Assembly: GCA_001298555.1 (NCBI GenBank)
Contig: LJCW01000344.1
Span: 1 to 48,298, forward strand
DNA length: 48,298 nucleotides
Reading direction: 5' to 3'
Origin: Actinobacteria bacterium OV450
GTDB taxonomy: Bacteria; Actinomycetota; Actinomycetes; Streptomycetales; Streptomycetaceae
The position numbers were made by a program, and so were the translations under genes. Within the stretch, counting starts at the first letter, position 1; the number at the start of each line of letters is the position of its first letter. Of the stretch, positions 1-7,356 are shown piece after piece. The notes below the pieces were generated by a model. It was not told the DNA's origin. It searched no databases and saw only the letters and a list, made by a program, of their open reading frames with translations.

Positions 1-1837
1 TGCGGCCCGCCTGCTGGGGGCGGGGCCCGCGGCGGCCGCGGCCGCGTCCGGCGGGCGCGGTTCGGCCACCCTGGTGATCCACAACGCCCGGGTGTTCACC
101 GGGACCTCGGGCGGCGGAGCGCCCGTCGAGGCGCTCGCGGTCGGCCGGGACGGCAAGATCCTGGCCACCGGGAGCGGTTCGGCGGTGCGCCGGCACGTCG
201 GGCGGGACACCGAGGTCGTCGACGCGCGCGGCAACACGGTGATGAGCGGTGTCCACGACGGGCACGTGCACCCGCTGGGCGCCGGCGACCGGTCCCTGCG
301 GCCCTCGCTGGAGGGGGCGCAGACCACCCTGACCGAGCTCCGGGAGCTGCTGACCGGCTTCCTCGCCGACACCGGCGGCGCGGGCGCCGAGCCGGACCGC
401 TGGCTGGTGGTGGAGGACTGGAACCCCGTCGGGCTGCTGCCGGCCGGGAGCGTGCCGCACCACTCGATGCTGGACGCGCTGGAGACCCGCAGACCTGTCG
501 CGCTGGTCGGCGGGGACGGGCACAACCTCTGGGCGAACCGGCGGGCCCTGGAGCTCGCCGGGATCACCGCGGCCACCCCGGACCCCGTCGGCGGCCGGAT
601 CGTGAGGGGCGCGGACGGGCAGCCGACGGGCGTCCTGAAGGACGACGCACAGGACCTCGTGCAGCGGCACGTCCCGCAACCCACCCGGGCCGAACTGGTC
701 GAAGCCTGCGCGAAGGTGCTGGGGCTGGCGGCCGCGTCCGGGGTCACCACGATGATGGACGCCCTGGTCGGACGGCACGAGCTGGAGCTCTACCAGGCCC
801 TGTCGGCGGCGGGGAGGCTGCCGCAGCGGATCGTGCCGGCCATCCGGCTGGACGCGGAGCAGACCAAGGACCCGGCGGGGGCCCTGGCGTACGCGGGCGG
901 GCTGCGAAAGGAGTTCGAGGGGGTGCGCGGCCTGCGGTTCGGGACGGTCAAGGTGTTCCTGGACGGGGTCATCGAGTACCCGGCGCAGACCGCCGCGCTG
1001 CTGGAGCCCTACCTGGACGGGAACGGCAAGCCGACCGCGAACCGCGGCGAGCTGTACACCTCGGCGGCGGACTACGGCCGGCTGACGGCGGCGTTCAACC
1101 GGGCCGGCTGGCAGCTGCACGCCCACGGGCTGGGCGACCGGGCGGTGCGCACGGCCCTGGACGGCTACGCGTACGCCCGACGGGTGACCGGTCTGCGGGA
1201 TCCGCGCAACACCATCGCCCATCTGCAGCTGGTGGACCCGGCGGACCTGCGGCGCTTCGCTCAGCTGGGCGTCGCGGCGTGCATGCAGCTCCAGTGGGCG
1301 GCGCAGGACACCTGGACGATGGAGGCCCTGCTCCCGTACATCGGCCCCGCGCGCCACCGGTGGATGTACCCGGCGCGCAGCCTGGAGCGGGCGGGGGCCC
1401 GGCTGACCGGCGGCTCGGACTGGCCGGTGGACGCGCTCCAGGTGTGGAACCAGCTGCGGACCGCGGTCGACCGGCAGGGCGCGTACGGCACGGGCGAGCT
1501 GTACCGCGAACAGGAGGGACTGAGCCGCACGTCGGCCCTGCGGATGCACACGGCCGGGACGGCGTGGCAGCTGAAGCAGGAGGGGCTGACGGGGACGGTG
1601 GAGCCGGGCAAGGCGGCGGACCTGGTGCTGCTGGACCGGGATGTGACCCGCTGTCCGGTGGCGGACATCAGCGGGACGGGCGTACGGATGACCCTGGTCG
1701 GCGGCCGGGTCGTGCACGACGCGGGCTCGGAGGCCGGCCGGGCGGCGGCGGCCGCCCTCACCCGCGCCGCCGGAGCCGCGCGCCCGGCGTCGTACACGGC
1801 GGTCCACGGCGGCCGCCACCACGCCTGCGGCCACTGA
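1..1837 (+). CDS. Amidohydrolase family 3 (YtcJ-like) metal-dependent hydrolase, 5' end missing
   Basis: The reading frame is open from the first base, so the true start lies before the window; the GTG at 74 begins directly at the conserved strand (VIHNARVFTG) and is probably not the start. The preceding visible residues are Ala/Gly-rich with a Leu pair, like the end of an export signal peptide. The HxH metal motif (HVH) is at 263-271, a second His motif (HAHG) near 1120-1131, and the late Asp motif (GSDWP) near 1412-1426, the usual order in amidohydrolase superfamily members that hydrolyse amides or similar C-N bonds. The C-terminal beta-sandwich strand (GKAADLVLLDRD) is present. The substrate cannot be told from sequence. 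It stands alone, 150 bases ahead of the MurA fusion. Family assignment is firm, specific function unknown. Confidence 0.85.
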   Translation, partial: AARLLGAGPAAAAAASGGRGSATLVIHNARVFTGTSGGGAPVEALAVGRDGKILATGSGSAVRRHVGRDTEVVDARGNTVMSGVHDGHVHPLGAGDRSLRPSLEGAQTTLTELRELLTGFLADTGGAGAEPDRWLVVEDWNPVGLLPAGSVPHHSMLDALETRRPVALVGGDGHNLWANRRALELAGITAATPDPVGGRIVRGADGQPTGVLKDDAQDLVQRHVPQPTRAELVEACAKVLGLAAASGVTTMMDALVGRHELELYQALSAAGRLPQRIVPAIRLDAEQTKDPAGALAYAGGLRKEFEGVRGLRFGTVKVFLDGVIEYPAQTAALLEPYLDGNGKPTANRGELYTSAADYGRLTAAFNRAGWQLHAHGLGDRAVRTALDGYAYARRVTGLRDPRNTIAHLQLVDPADLRRFAQLGVAACMQLQWAAQDTWTMEALLPYIGPARHRWMYPARSLERAGARLTGGSDWPVDALQVWNQLRTAVDRQGAYGTGELYREQEGLSRTSALRMHTAGTAWQLKQEGLTGTVEPGKAADLVLLDRDVTRCPVADISGTGVRMTLVGGRVVHDAGSEAGRAAAAALTRAAGAARPASYTAVHGGRHHACGH

Positions 1838-1960
1838 CGGGTGACATCGGTTAGGTGATGCAGATAAAGGGGTAGATGTCCGTAATCAGCGAGATGCAGA
1901 GAAGCTCCGGGTGGAGCTGACGGTCCGTAACACCCGTCCGCCACACCCGAAGCAGGAGTC

Positions 1961-1981
1961 ATCTCATATCTGAGATACGGT
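1961..1981 (+). promoter_or_regulatory. Palindrome and candidate -10 at the start of the HTH-MurA gene
   Basis: ATCTCA (1961-1966) and TGAGAT (1971-1976) form a perfect 6-base inverted repeat, and TATCT-G-AGATA (1967-1977) is a second, overlapping palindrome. A -10-like TACGGT (1976-1981) overlaps the right arm and ends six bases before the ATG at 1988. No Shine-Dalgarno is visible, so the message may be leaderless. The palindrome is a natural operator candidate, possibly for the gene's own HTH domain. The repeats are seen; the function is inferred. Confidence 0.5.
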
Positions 1982-1987
1982 GCATCC

Positions 1988-3517
1988 ATGGCAGACGACT
2001 ACCTCGTACGCATCGGCAAGCTCATCCGTGACGCCCGGCAGCACCGTGGCTGGACGCAGAGTCAACTCGCGGATGCGCTCGGCACCAGCCAGAGCGCCGT
2101 GAACCGGATCGAGCGCGGAAACCAGAACATCAGCCTTGAGATGATCGCCCGGATCGGTGAAGCGCTCGACAGCGAGATCGTCTCCCTGGGCTACGCGGGC
2201 CCGATGCACCTGCGCGTCGTCGGCGGCCGCCGGCTGTCCGGCGCCATCGACGTCAAGACGAGCAAGAACGCGTGCGTGGCGCTGCTGTGCGCCACGCTGC
2301 TCAACAAGGGCCGTACGGTACTGCGCCGGGTCGCCCGCATCGAGGAGGTCTACCGCCTCCTCGAAGTGCTGAACTCCATCGGCGTCCGCACCCGCTGGAT
2401 CAACGAGGGCGTGGACCTGGAGATCGTCCCGCCGGCCCGCCTCGACATGGACGCCATGGACGCGGACGCGGCCCGCCGCACCCGCAGCATCATCATGTTC
2501 CTGGGTCCGCTGCTGCACCGGATGGACCAGTTCCGCCTGCCGTACGCCGGCGGCTGCGACCTCGGCACCCGCACCATCGAGCCGCACATGATCGCCCTGC
2601 GCCGCTTCGGCCTGGACATCACCGCGACCGAGGGCATCTACCACGCGAAGGTCGAGGCGGGAGTCTCGCCGGACCGCCCGATCGTGCTGACCGAGCGCGG
2701 CGACACCGTCACCGAGCACGCCCTGCTGGCCGCCGCCCGGCACGACGGCGTCACGGTCATCCGCAACGCCTCCTCCAACTACATGGTCCAGGACCTGTGC
2801 TTCTTCCTGGAGGCGCTCGGCGTCGAGGTCGAGGGCGTCGGCACGACCACCCTCACCGTCCACGGCGTCCCGAACATCGACGTCGACGTGGACTACTCCC
2901 CCTCCGAGGACCCGGTCGAGGCGATGAGCCTGCTCGCCGCCGCGGTGGTCACGGAGTCGGAGCTGACGATCCGCCGGGTCCCGATCGAGTTCATGGAGAT
3001 CGAGCTCGCCGTGCTGGAGGAGATGGGCCTGGACCACGACCGCTCGGCGGAGTACACGGCCGACAACGGCCGCACCCGCCTGGTCGACCTGACGGTCCGC
3101 CCCTCGAAGCTCGAAGCCCCGATCGACAAGATCCACCCGATGCCGTTCCCCGGGCTGAACATCGACAACGTCCCGTTCTTCGCGGCGATCGCGGCCACCG
3201 CCCAGGGCCAGACCCTGATTCACGACTGGGTGTACGACAACCGGGCCATCTACCTGACGGACCTGAACCGCCTCGGCGGCCGCCTCCAGCTCCTGGACCC
3301 CCACCGCGTCCTGGTCGAGGGCCCCACCCGCTGGCGCGCGGCGGAGATGATGTGCCCGCCGGCCCTGCGCCCCGCGGTGGTCGTCCTCCTGGCGATGATG
3401 GCGGCGGAGGGCACCTCGGTGCTGCGCAACGTCTACGTCATCAACCGCGGCTACGAGGAACTCGCCGAACGCCTCAACTCGGTGGGCGCCCAGATCGAGA
3501 TCTTCCGCGACATCTAG
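1988..3517 (+). CDS. murA: XRE helix-turn-helix / MurA (UDP-GlcNAc 1-carboxyvinyltransferase) fusion protein
   Basis: 509 aa. Residues about 8-66 are an XRE/Cro-type DNA-binding domain (recognition helix around TSQSAVNRIE). From residue 72 on it is an EPSP synthase-fold MurA domain, which transfers enolpyruvate from PEP to UDP-GlcNAc, the first committed step of peptidoglycan synthesis. Key MurA residues appear kept: Lys93-Asn94 (SKNA), the PEP-attacking Cys190 in GGCDLGTRT, Asp393 in PGLNID, and Arg461. Canonical MurA is about 420 aa without the HTH, so this is a fusion of near-complete parts. Streptomycetes also carry an ordinary MurA elsewhere, so this is probably a second paralogue, regulatory or specialised. 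The ATG follows a candidate -10 by six bases with no ribosome site, suggesting a leaderless message. Fusion certain; catalytic activity likely; role unproven. Confidence 0.92.
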   Translation: MADDYLVRIGKLIRDARQHRGWTQSQLADALGTSQSAVNRIERGNQNISLEMIARIGEALDSEIVSLGYAGPMHLRVVGGRRLSGAIDVKTSKNACVALLCATLLNKGRTVLRRVARIEEVYRLLEVLNSIGVRTRWINEGVDLEIVPPARLDMDAMDADAARRTRSIIMFLGPLLHRMDQFRLPYAGGCDLGTRTIEPHMIALRRFGLDITATEGIYHAKVEAGVSPDRPIVLTERGDTVTEHALLAAARHDGVTVIRNASSNYMVQDLCFFLEALGVEVEGVGTTTLTVHGVPNIDVDVDYSPSEDPVEAMSLLAAAVVTESELTIRRVPIEFMEIELAVLEEMGLDHDRSAEYTADNGRTRLVDLTVRPSKLEAPIDKIHPMPFPGLNIDNVPFFAAIAATAQGQTLIHDWVYDNRAIYLTDLNRLGGRLQLLDPHRVLVEGPTRWRAAEMMCPPALRPAVVVLLAMMAAEGTSVLRNVYVINRGYEELAERLNSVGAQIEIFRDI

Positions 3518-3531
3518 GAGCACGGCGGCAG

Positions 3532-3550
3532 CCGCCCGGCGCCCGGGCGG
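3532..3550 (+). terminator. GC hairpin after the HTH-MurA gene
   Basis: CCGCCCGG (3532-3539) pairs perfectly with CCGGGCGG (3543-3550) across a 3-base loop, 15 bases after the MurA stop. There is no T run, as is common for actinobacterial terminators. Confidence 0.5.
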
Positions 3551-3577
3551 GCGGCGGGTCGTGGTTACCGTGGGGGG

Positions 3578-4081
3578 ATGGACGACTCCCTGAGCCTCGA
3601 ACCGTGGGCCGAAGGCGACTTCTGGCTGCTGCTGCGCAAGAACGAGCCGGTGATGACCGCGCATCTCGGCGGCCCGGAGAGCGACGCCAAGCTCCGGGAC
3701 CGGCATGCGCGGTACCTCGCGCTCAGCGCCCGCGAACCGGCGGCCGGGCGGATGTTCCGGGTCGTCGCGGACGGCGAGAGCGTGGGCAGCATCGGCTTCT
3801 GGGAGCGCGTCTGGAACGGCGAGGAGGTCTACGAGACCGGCTGGGGCATCCTGCCCGAGTTCCAGGGCCGCGGTCTCGCCGCGCGGGCGGCCCGCGCGCT
3901 CGTCGCCCATGCGCGGGAACACGGGACGCGCCGCCACCTCCACGCTTTCCCGTCCGTCGACCACGGGGCGTCCAACGCGGTCTGCCGCGCGGCGGGTTTC
4001 GTACTGCTCGGTGAAACCCGGTTCGAGTACCCGCCGGGCCACTGGCACGCGAGCAACGACTGGCGGGCGGCTCTGGTGTAG
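3578..4081 (+). CDS. GNAT-family N-acetyltransferase
   Basis: 167 aa, a single GNAT domain, the normal length for a stand-alone acetyltransferase of the RimJ/RimL-like type. The acetyl-CoA pyrophosphate-binding motif is EFQGRGLAARA at about residues 92-102, followed by the helix and the NAVCRAAGF segment typical of the fold's C-terminal half. The acceptor is unknown. A -10-like TACCGT (3566-3571) ends six bases before the ATG, so it may have its own short or leaderless transcript separate from murA. A strong hairpin follows at 4117-4144, making it a single-gene unit. Confidence 0.85.
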   Translation: MDDSLSLEPWAEGDFWLLLRKNEPVMTAHLGGPESDAKLRDRHARYLALSAREPAAGRMFRVVADGESVGSIGFWERVWNGEEVYETGWGILPEFQGRGLAARAARALVAHAREHGTRRHLHAFPSVDHGASNAVCRAAGFVLLGETRFEYPPGHWHASNDWRAALV

Positions 4082-4116
4082 GCGGCCCCGGAGACCTGGG
4101 CCACCGGGCCGACCGG

Positions 4117-4144
4117 GCCGACCGGCTGGTTTCAGCCGGTCGGC
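4117..4144 (+). terminator. Strong hairpin terminator after the GNAT gene
   Basis: A perfect 12-base inverted repeat, 4117-4128 with 4133-4144, closes a GTTT loop 35 bases past the acetyltransferase stop. It separates that gene from the P450 promoter. Confidence 0.7.
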
Positions 4145-4178
4145 GGGGTGATCCCCGGCGCCCCGGCCGTCGGCCGGG

Positions 4179-4201
4179 CAGAATCGGGGCCGTACGTACG
4201 G
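4179..4201 (+). promoter_or_regulatory. Candidate -10 and perfect palindrome before the P450 gene
   Basis: CAGAAT (4179-4184) resembles a -10 element. CCGTACGTACGG (4190-4201) is a perfect 12-base palindrome placed where transcription would start, 16 bases before the ATG. A TetR-type repressor could bind such a site, but no regulator gene is next to it. Inference from position only. Confidence 0.4.
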
Positions 4202-4217
4202 TGTCGAGGGGGCGGCC

Positions 4218-5627
4218 ATGGCAGTGGGAGCAAAGGCGGACGGCGCAGTCGGCGGTACGGAGGTTCCCGCACTCGCGGGGATTCCGTTGGTCGGTTCGCT
4301 GTTCGACCTGAAATCGGACTCGCTCGGGACCTACCTGCGCGCCCGGCAGCAGCACGGCGACGTCGTACGGATCACCGCCGGGCCGCCCGGGCTGCGGGCC
4401 GAGCTCTACTGCGTCTTTTCCGCCGAGGGCGCGCAGCAGGTACTGGCCGCGGAGTCGGCCAACTTCCGCAAGGACAACGCCTTCTACCAGGAGCTCCGGG
4501 ACTCCTTCGGGAACGGGCTGCTGACCAGCCAGGACGAGGACTACCTGCGCCAGCGGCGGCTGGTGCAGCCGCTCTTCACCAAGCGCCGGGTGGACGGCTA
4601 CGCGGGCGCCGTCGCCGCCGAGACCCGGGCCGTCGTCGAGAGCTGGGAGCGGGCCCCGGACGCCGTGATCGACGTCGGCGAGGAGATGATGCGGCTCGCC
4701 CTGCGCGCGGTCGCCCGCATCCTGTTCGGTACCGACGTGGAGGCCACCGTCGACGTGGTCGACCGGTGTTTTCCGGTCATCACGGAGTACGTGCTGCGCC
4801 GCGGCTACTCCCCCGCCAACATCCCGCGCACCTGGCCCACTCCCGGCAACAAGCGGGCCGCCGCCGCGATGGACGAGCTGTACGCGGTCTGCGACAGGAT
4901 CATCGCCGAACGGCGAGGCCGGAACGGGGCCACGGCCGGGGACGGAGGCGAGGGCGAGGGCGAGGACCTGCTGAGCCTGCTCGCCGCCGCCACCAGCACG
5001 GACGACGCGCAGTTCGACGCCGCCGAACTGCGCGACCAGGTGCTGATCTTCCTGCTCGCCGGGCACGAGACGACCGCCACCTCGCTCGCCTTCTCCCTGC
5101 ACCTGCTGGCCCGTCACCCCGAGCAGCAGGCGCGGGCCCGCGAGGAGGTCTGCCGCGTGCTGGGCGACCGTACGCCGGAGGCCGCCGACCTGGACCGGCT
5201 CCCGTACCTCACCCAGGTCCTCAAGGAGGCGATGCGGCTCTATCCGGCTGCGCCGGTCATCGGCCGCGGTTCGGTCGCGGCCACCGAGGTCGGAGGGCAT
5301 GGCGTCCCGGCGGGCTCGGACGTGATCCTGGCCCCGTGGGTGACGCACCGCCACCCCCGCTACTGGCCGGATCCGGACCGCTTCGACCCGGACCGCTTCA
5401 CCCCGGAGGCGGAGGCCGGCCGCCCCCGCTACGCGTGGTTCCCGTTCGGCGGCGGCCCGCGCGCCTGCATCGGGCAGCACTTCTCCATGCTGGAGTCGGT
5501 GATCGCGCTGGCGATGGTCCTGCGGGCGTACGAGTTCGAGGCCGTGGACACCGAGGTCCCGGTCAGAGCCGGCATCACCCTGCGGGCGGACGGCCCGATC
5601 CGCTGCCGCATCCGGCCGCAGGGGTGA
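4218..5627 (+). CDS. Cytochrome P450 monooxygenase
   Basis: 469 aa, with all P450 hallmarks: the oxygen-binding I-helix motif AGHETT (residues 281-286), the K-helix ExxR (Glu337, Arg340) and the heme loop FPFGGGPRACIG with the thiolate ligand Cys417. It hydroxylates or otherwise oxidises an organic substrate using electrons from ferredoxin or flavodoxin partners; none is encoded nearby. The fairly long chain and the GGGPRACIG loop resemble the fatty-acid or CYP102/CYP4-like bacterial class more than the short antibiotic-tailoring P450s, though this is only an impression. A good ribosome site (GAGGGGG) precedes the ATG. The stop codon lies inside a short tandem repeat. Substrate unknown. Confidence 0.93.
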   Translation: MAVGAKADGAVGGTEVPALAGIPLVGSLFDLKSDSLGTYLRARQQHGDVVRITAGPPGLRAELYCVFSAEGAQQVLAAESANFRKDNAFYQELRDSFGNGLLTSQDEDYLRQRRLVQPLFTKRRVDGYAGAVAAETRAVVESWERAPDAVIDVGEEMMRLALRAVARILFGTDVEATVDVVDRCFPVITEYVLRRGYSPANIPRTWPTPGNKRAAAAMDELYAVCDRIIAERRGRNGATAGDGGEGEGEDLLSLLAAATSTDDAQFDAAELRDQVLIFLLAGHETTATSLAFSLHLLARHPEQQARAREEVCRVLGDRTPEAADLDRLPYLTQVLKEAMRLYPAAPVIGRGSVAATEVGGHGVPAGSDVILAPWVTHRHPRYWPDPDRFDPDRFTPEAEAGRPRYAWFPFGGGPRACIGQHFSMLESVIALAMVLRAYEFEAVDTEVPVRAGITLRADGPIRCRIRPQG

Positions 5628-5693
5628 CACGGGTGGGCACGGGTGACACGGGTGCGCAGGGGTGGGCACGGGTGCGCAGGGGTGGGCACGGCT
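5621..5693. repeat. Degenerate GGGTGNNCAC tandem repeat between convergent genes
   Basis: About seven units of a 9-11 base sequence (GGGTGACAC, GGGTGGGCAC, GGGTGCGCA) run from the P450 stop toward the MFS stop. Within this, 5651-5670 and 5671-5690 are identical 20-base copies. It may act in termination or simply be slippage-prone DNA. Confidence 0.75.
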
Positions 5694-5710
5694 GAGGTGA
5701 AGGCCGTCGG

Positions 5711-7258
5711 CTAGACGGCCGCCGGGGCGTGGTGGCCCTTGAGGCGTTCCAGGTCCGAGGGGCGGACCTGGATCGCGAAGAGCGCGATGACCGCCGCGAC
5801 CAGGGCGAAGCAGGCGGCGACGATGAACGCGGCGCTCACGCCCGAGGTGAGCACCTGGTCGCCCCAGGGGTCCGGGAGCCGGCCGGTGCGCAGGAACAGG
5901 GCCTTCTGGACGGGGTCGGCCTGGCCGAGGAAGGCCGGCACCTGAGTGTGGGCCTCGTTGCGGCTGGCCGTGCCGAACACCGTGACCAGGATGGACAGGC
6001 CCAGCGATCCGCCCACCTGCTGCGTCGTGTTGAGCAGTCCGGAGGCCGCGCCCGACTCGCGGTCGGCGACGTTGGACAGGGCCATCAGGGTCAGCGAGAC
6101 GAACTGCATGCCCATGCCGAGGCTGAAGACGAGCATCGGGCCCAGGATGCTGCCGAGGTACGTCGAGTCGATGTCGGTCTGCGTCAGCCAGGCGAGGCCG
6201 GCGGCCGAGCAGAGCGCGCCCGTCACCATGAAGGGTTTGGGTCCGAGCCTCGGCAGGAGCTGGGAGGTGATGCCGGCGCCGACGGCGATGACGACGCTCA
6301 CCGGCAGGAACGCGAGGCCGGCCTGGAGCGGGCTGAAGCCCAGGACGTTCTGCACGAACAGGGTCAGGAAGAAGAACATGCCGAACATCGCGCAGGCGAG
6401 GAAGAGCATGATGCCGTAGGACCCGGCCCGGTTGCGGTCGGCGAACATGTGCAGCGGCGTGATCGGCTGCGGCGAGCTCCGCTCGTTGAGGAAGAACAGC
6501 AGGAGCAGGACCACGGCCGCCCCGAAGGAGCCGAGGGTGATCGGGTCGGTCCAGCCGTCCTGCGAGGCCCGGATGAAGCCGTAGACCAGCGCGACCATGC
6601 CCAGGGTGGACAGCAGCGCGCCGGCGAGGTCGAAGTGGCCGGGGTGGCGTTCGGACTCGCGGATGACCCGGCGGGCCATCACGGCGATGGCCAGGGCGAT
6701 CGGCACGTTGACGAAGAACACCCAGCGCCAGTTGAGCCATTCGACGAGGACGCCGCCGGCCAGCAGTCCGATCGCGCCGCCGCCCGCCGAGACGGCGGCG
6801 AACACCCCGAACGCCCGGTTGCGTGCCGGGCCTTCGCGGAAGGTGGTGGTGATCAGCGCCAGTGCGGTCGGGGAGGCGATGGCGCCGCCGACGCCCTGGA
6901 GGGCACGGGCCGCCAGCAGCTGGCCCTCGTTCTGTGCCAGCCCGCCGAGCAGGGAGGCCAGACCGAAGAGCAGCACGCCGGAGATGAACACGCGTTTGCG
7001 GCCGAGGATGTCGCCGGTGCGTCCGCCGAGGAGGAGGAGTCCGCCGAAGGTGAGGGTGTAGGCGTTGACGACCCAGGACAGGCTCTCGGTGGAGAAGCCG
7101 AGGGCGGTCTGGATGTGCGGCAGCGCGATGTTCACGATGGTGATGTCGAGCACGACCATGAGCTGGCACGAGGCGATGACGAACAGTGCGAGCCCGTTGC
7201 CGCTGCCTCGGACCTTGCCGTCGGTCCCGCCGCTGGTCGGCGTCGTGTTCCGGTCCAC
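5711..7258 (-). CDS. MFS efflux transporter, DHA2 (EmrB/QacA) family
   Basis: 515 aa from the GTG at 7258. The sequence is a string of hydrophobic helices consistent with the 14-TM DHA2 proton-antiport drug exporters, including the family's first-helix motif (VVLDITIVNIALP) and the loop motif GGRTGDILGRKR (motif A). Such pumps expel small amphipathic compounds. A longer frame is open to 7348, but it would run into the promoter of the divergent peptidase; the GTG at 7258 gives the usual short cytoplasmic N-terminus before helix 1. A -10-like TAGCGT sits 7 bases upstream, so the message may be leaderless. Whether it belongs to the neighbouring hydroxyproline regulon cannot be decided. Confidence 0.9.
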   Translation of the reverse strand: MDRNTTPTSGGTDGKVRGSGNGLALFVIASCQLMVVLDITIVNIALPHIQTALGFSTESLSWVVNAYTLTFGGLLLLGGRTGDILGRKRVFISGVLLFGLASLLGGLAQNEGQLLAARALQGVGGAIASPTALALITTTFREGPARNRAFGVFAAVSAGGGAIGLLAGGVLVEWLNWRWVFFVNVPIALAIAVMARRVIRESERHPGHFDLAGALLSTLGMVALVYGFIRASQDGWTDPITLGSFGAAVVLLLLFFLNERSSPQPITPLHMFADRNRAGSYGIMLFLACAMFGMFFFLTLFVQNVLGFSPLQAGLAFLPVSVVIAVGAGITSQLLPRLGPKPFMVTGALCSAAGLAWLTQTDIDSTYLGSILGPMLVFSLGMGMQFVSLTLMALSNVADRESGAASGLLNTTQQVGGSLGLSILVTVFGTASRNEAHTQVPAFLGQADPVQKALFLRTGRLPDPWGDQVLTSGVSAAFIVAACFALVAAVIALFAIQVRPSDLERLKGHHAPAAV

Positions 7259-7271
7259 CCTTTCGACGCTA
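7258..7271 (-). promoter_or_regulatory. Candidate leaderless promoter of the MFS gene
   Basis: On the minus strand TAGCGT (7271 to 7266) lies 7 bases before the GTG at 7258. AAGG touches the start codon, too close for normal ribosome binding. No convincing -35 is seen. Confidence 0.35.
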
Positions 7272-7302
7272 AACCTGGTCAGGGGGGTACACCACTCGAA
7301 TG

Positions 7303-7342
7303 GCCTAGGCTGCGTGACATATACGGTGTGCCATTTCACATG
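7303..7342 (+). promoter_or_regulatory. Promoter/operator of the DPP-IV-type peptidase; putative GntR (hydroxyproline) operators
   Basis: Three elements are stacked here. GCCTAGGC (7303-7310) also occurs in the dehydrogenase promoter at 24305-24312. GTGACATATACG (7314-7325) matches the shared operator motif with one base deleted and includes a -10-like TATACG (7320-7325). GTGCCATTTCACATGAC (7328-7344) matches the importer and collagenase promoters at 15 of 17 bases, in the same orientation relative to the gene. The ATG is at 7357. Sequence similarity is observed; binding by the GntR protein is inferred. Confidence 0.6.
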
Positions 7343-7356
7343 ACACACTACGGATC

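Noticed and set aside
1841..1854. GTGACAT upstream of the MurA fusion, resembling the hydroxyproline operator
   Set aside because: Only the first 7 bases match, the TAC half is missing, it lies about 147 bases from the start and overlaps no -10. Probably chance.
3723..7169. Very long open frame on the minus strand (over 1100 codons)
   Set aside because: It runs antisense through the GNAT, P450 and MFS genes, is Arg/Pro/Gly-rich and has no recognisable domain. A high-GC shadow frame.
7259..7348. Upstream extension of the MFS gene to an ATG at 7348
   Set aside because: The added 30 residues have no ribosome site and would cover the peptidase promoter and operator. The GTG at 7258 gives the normal N-terminus.
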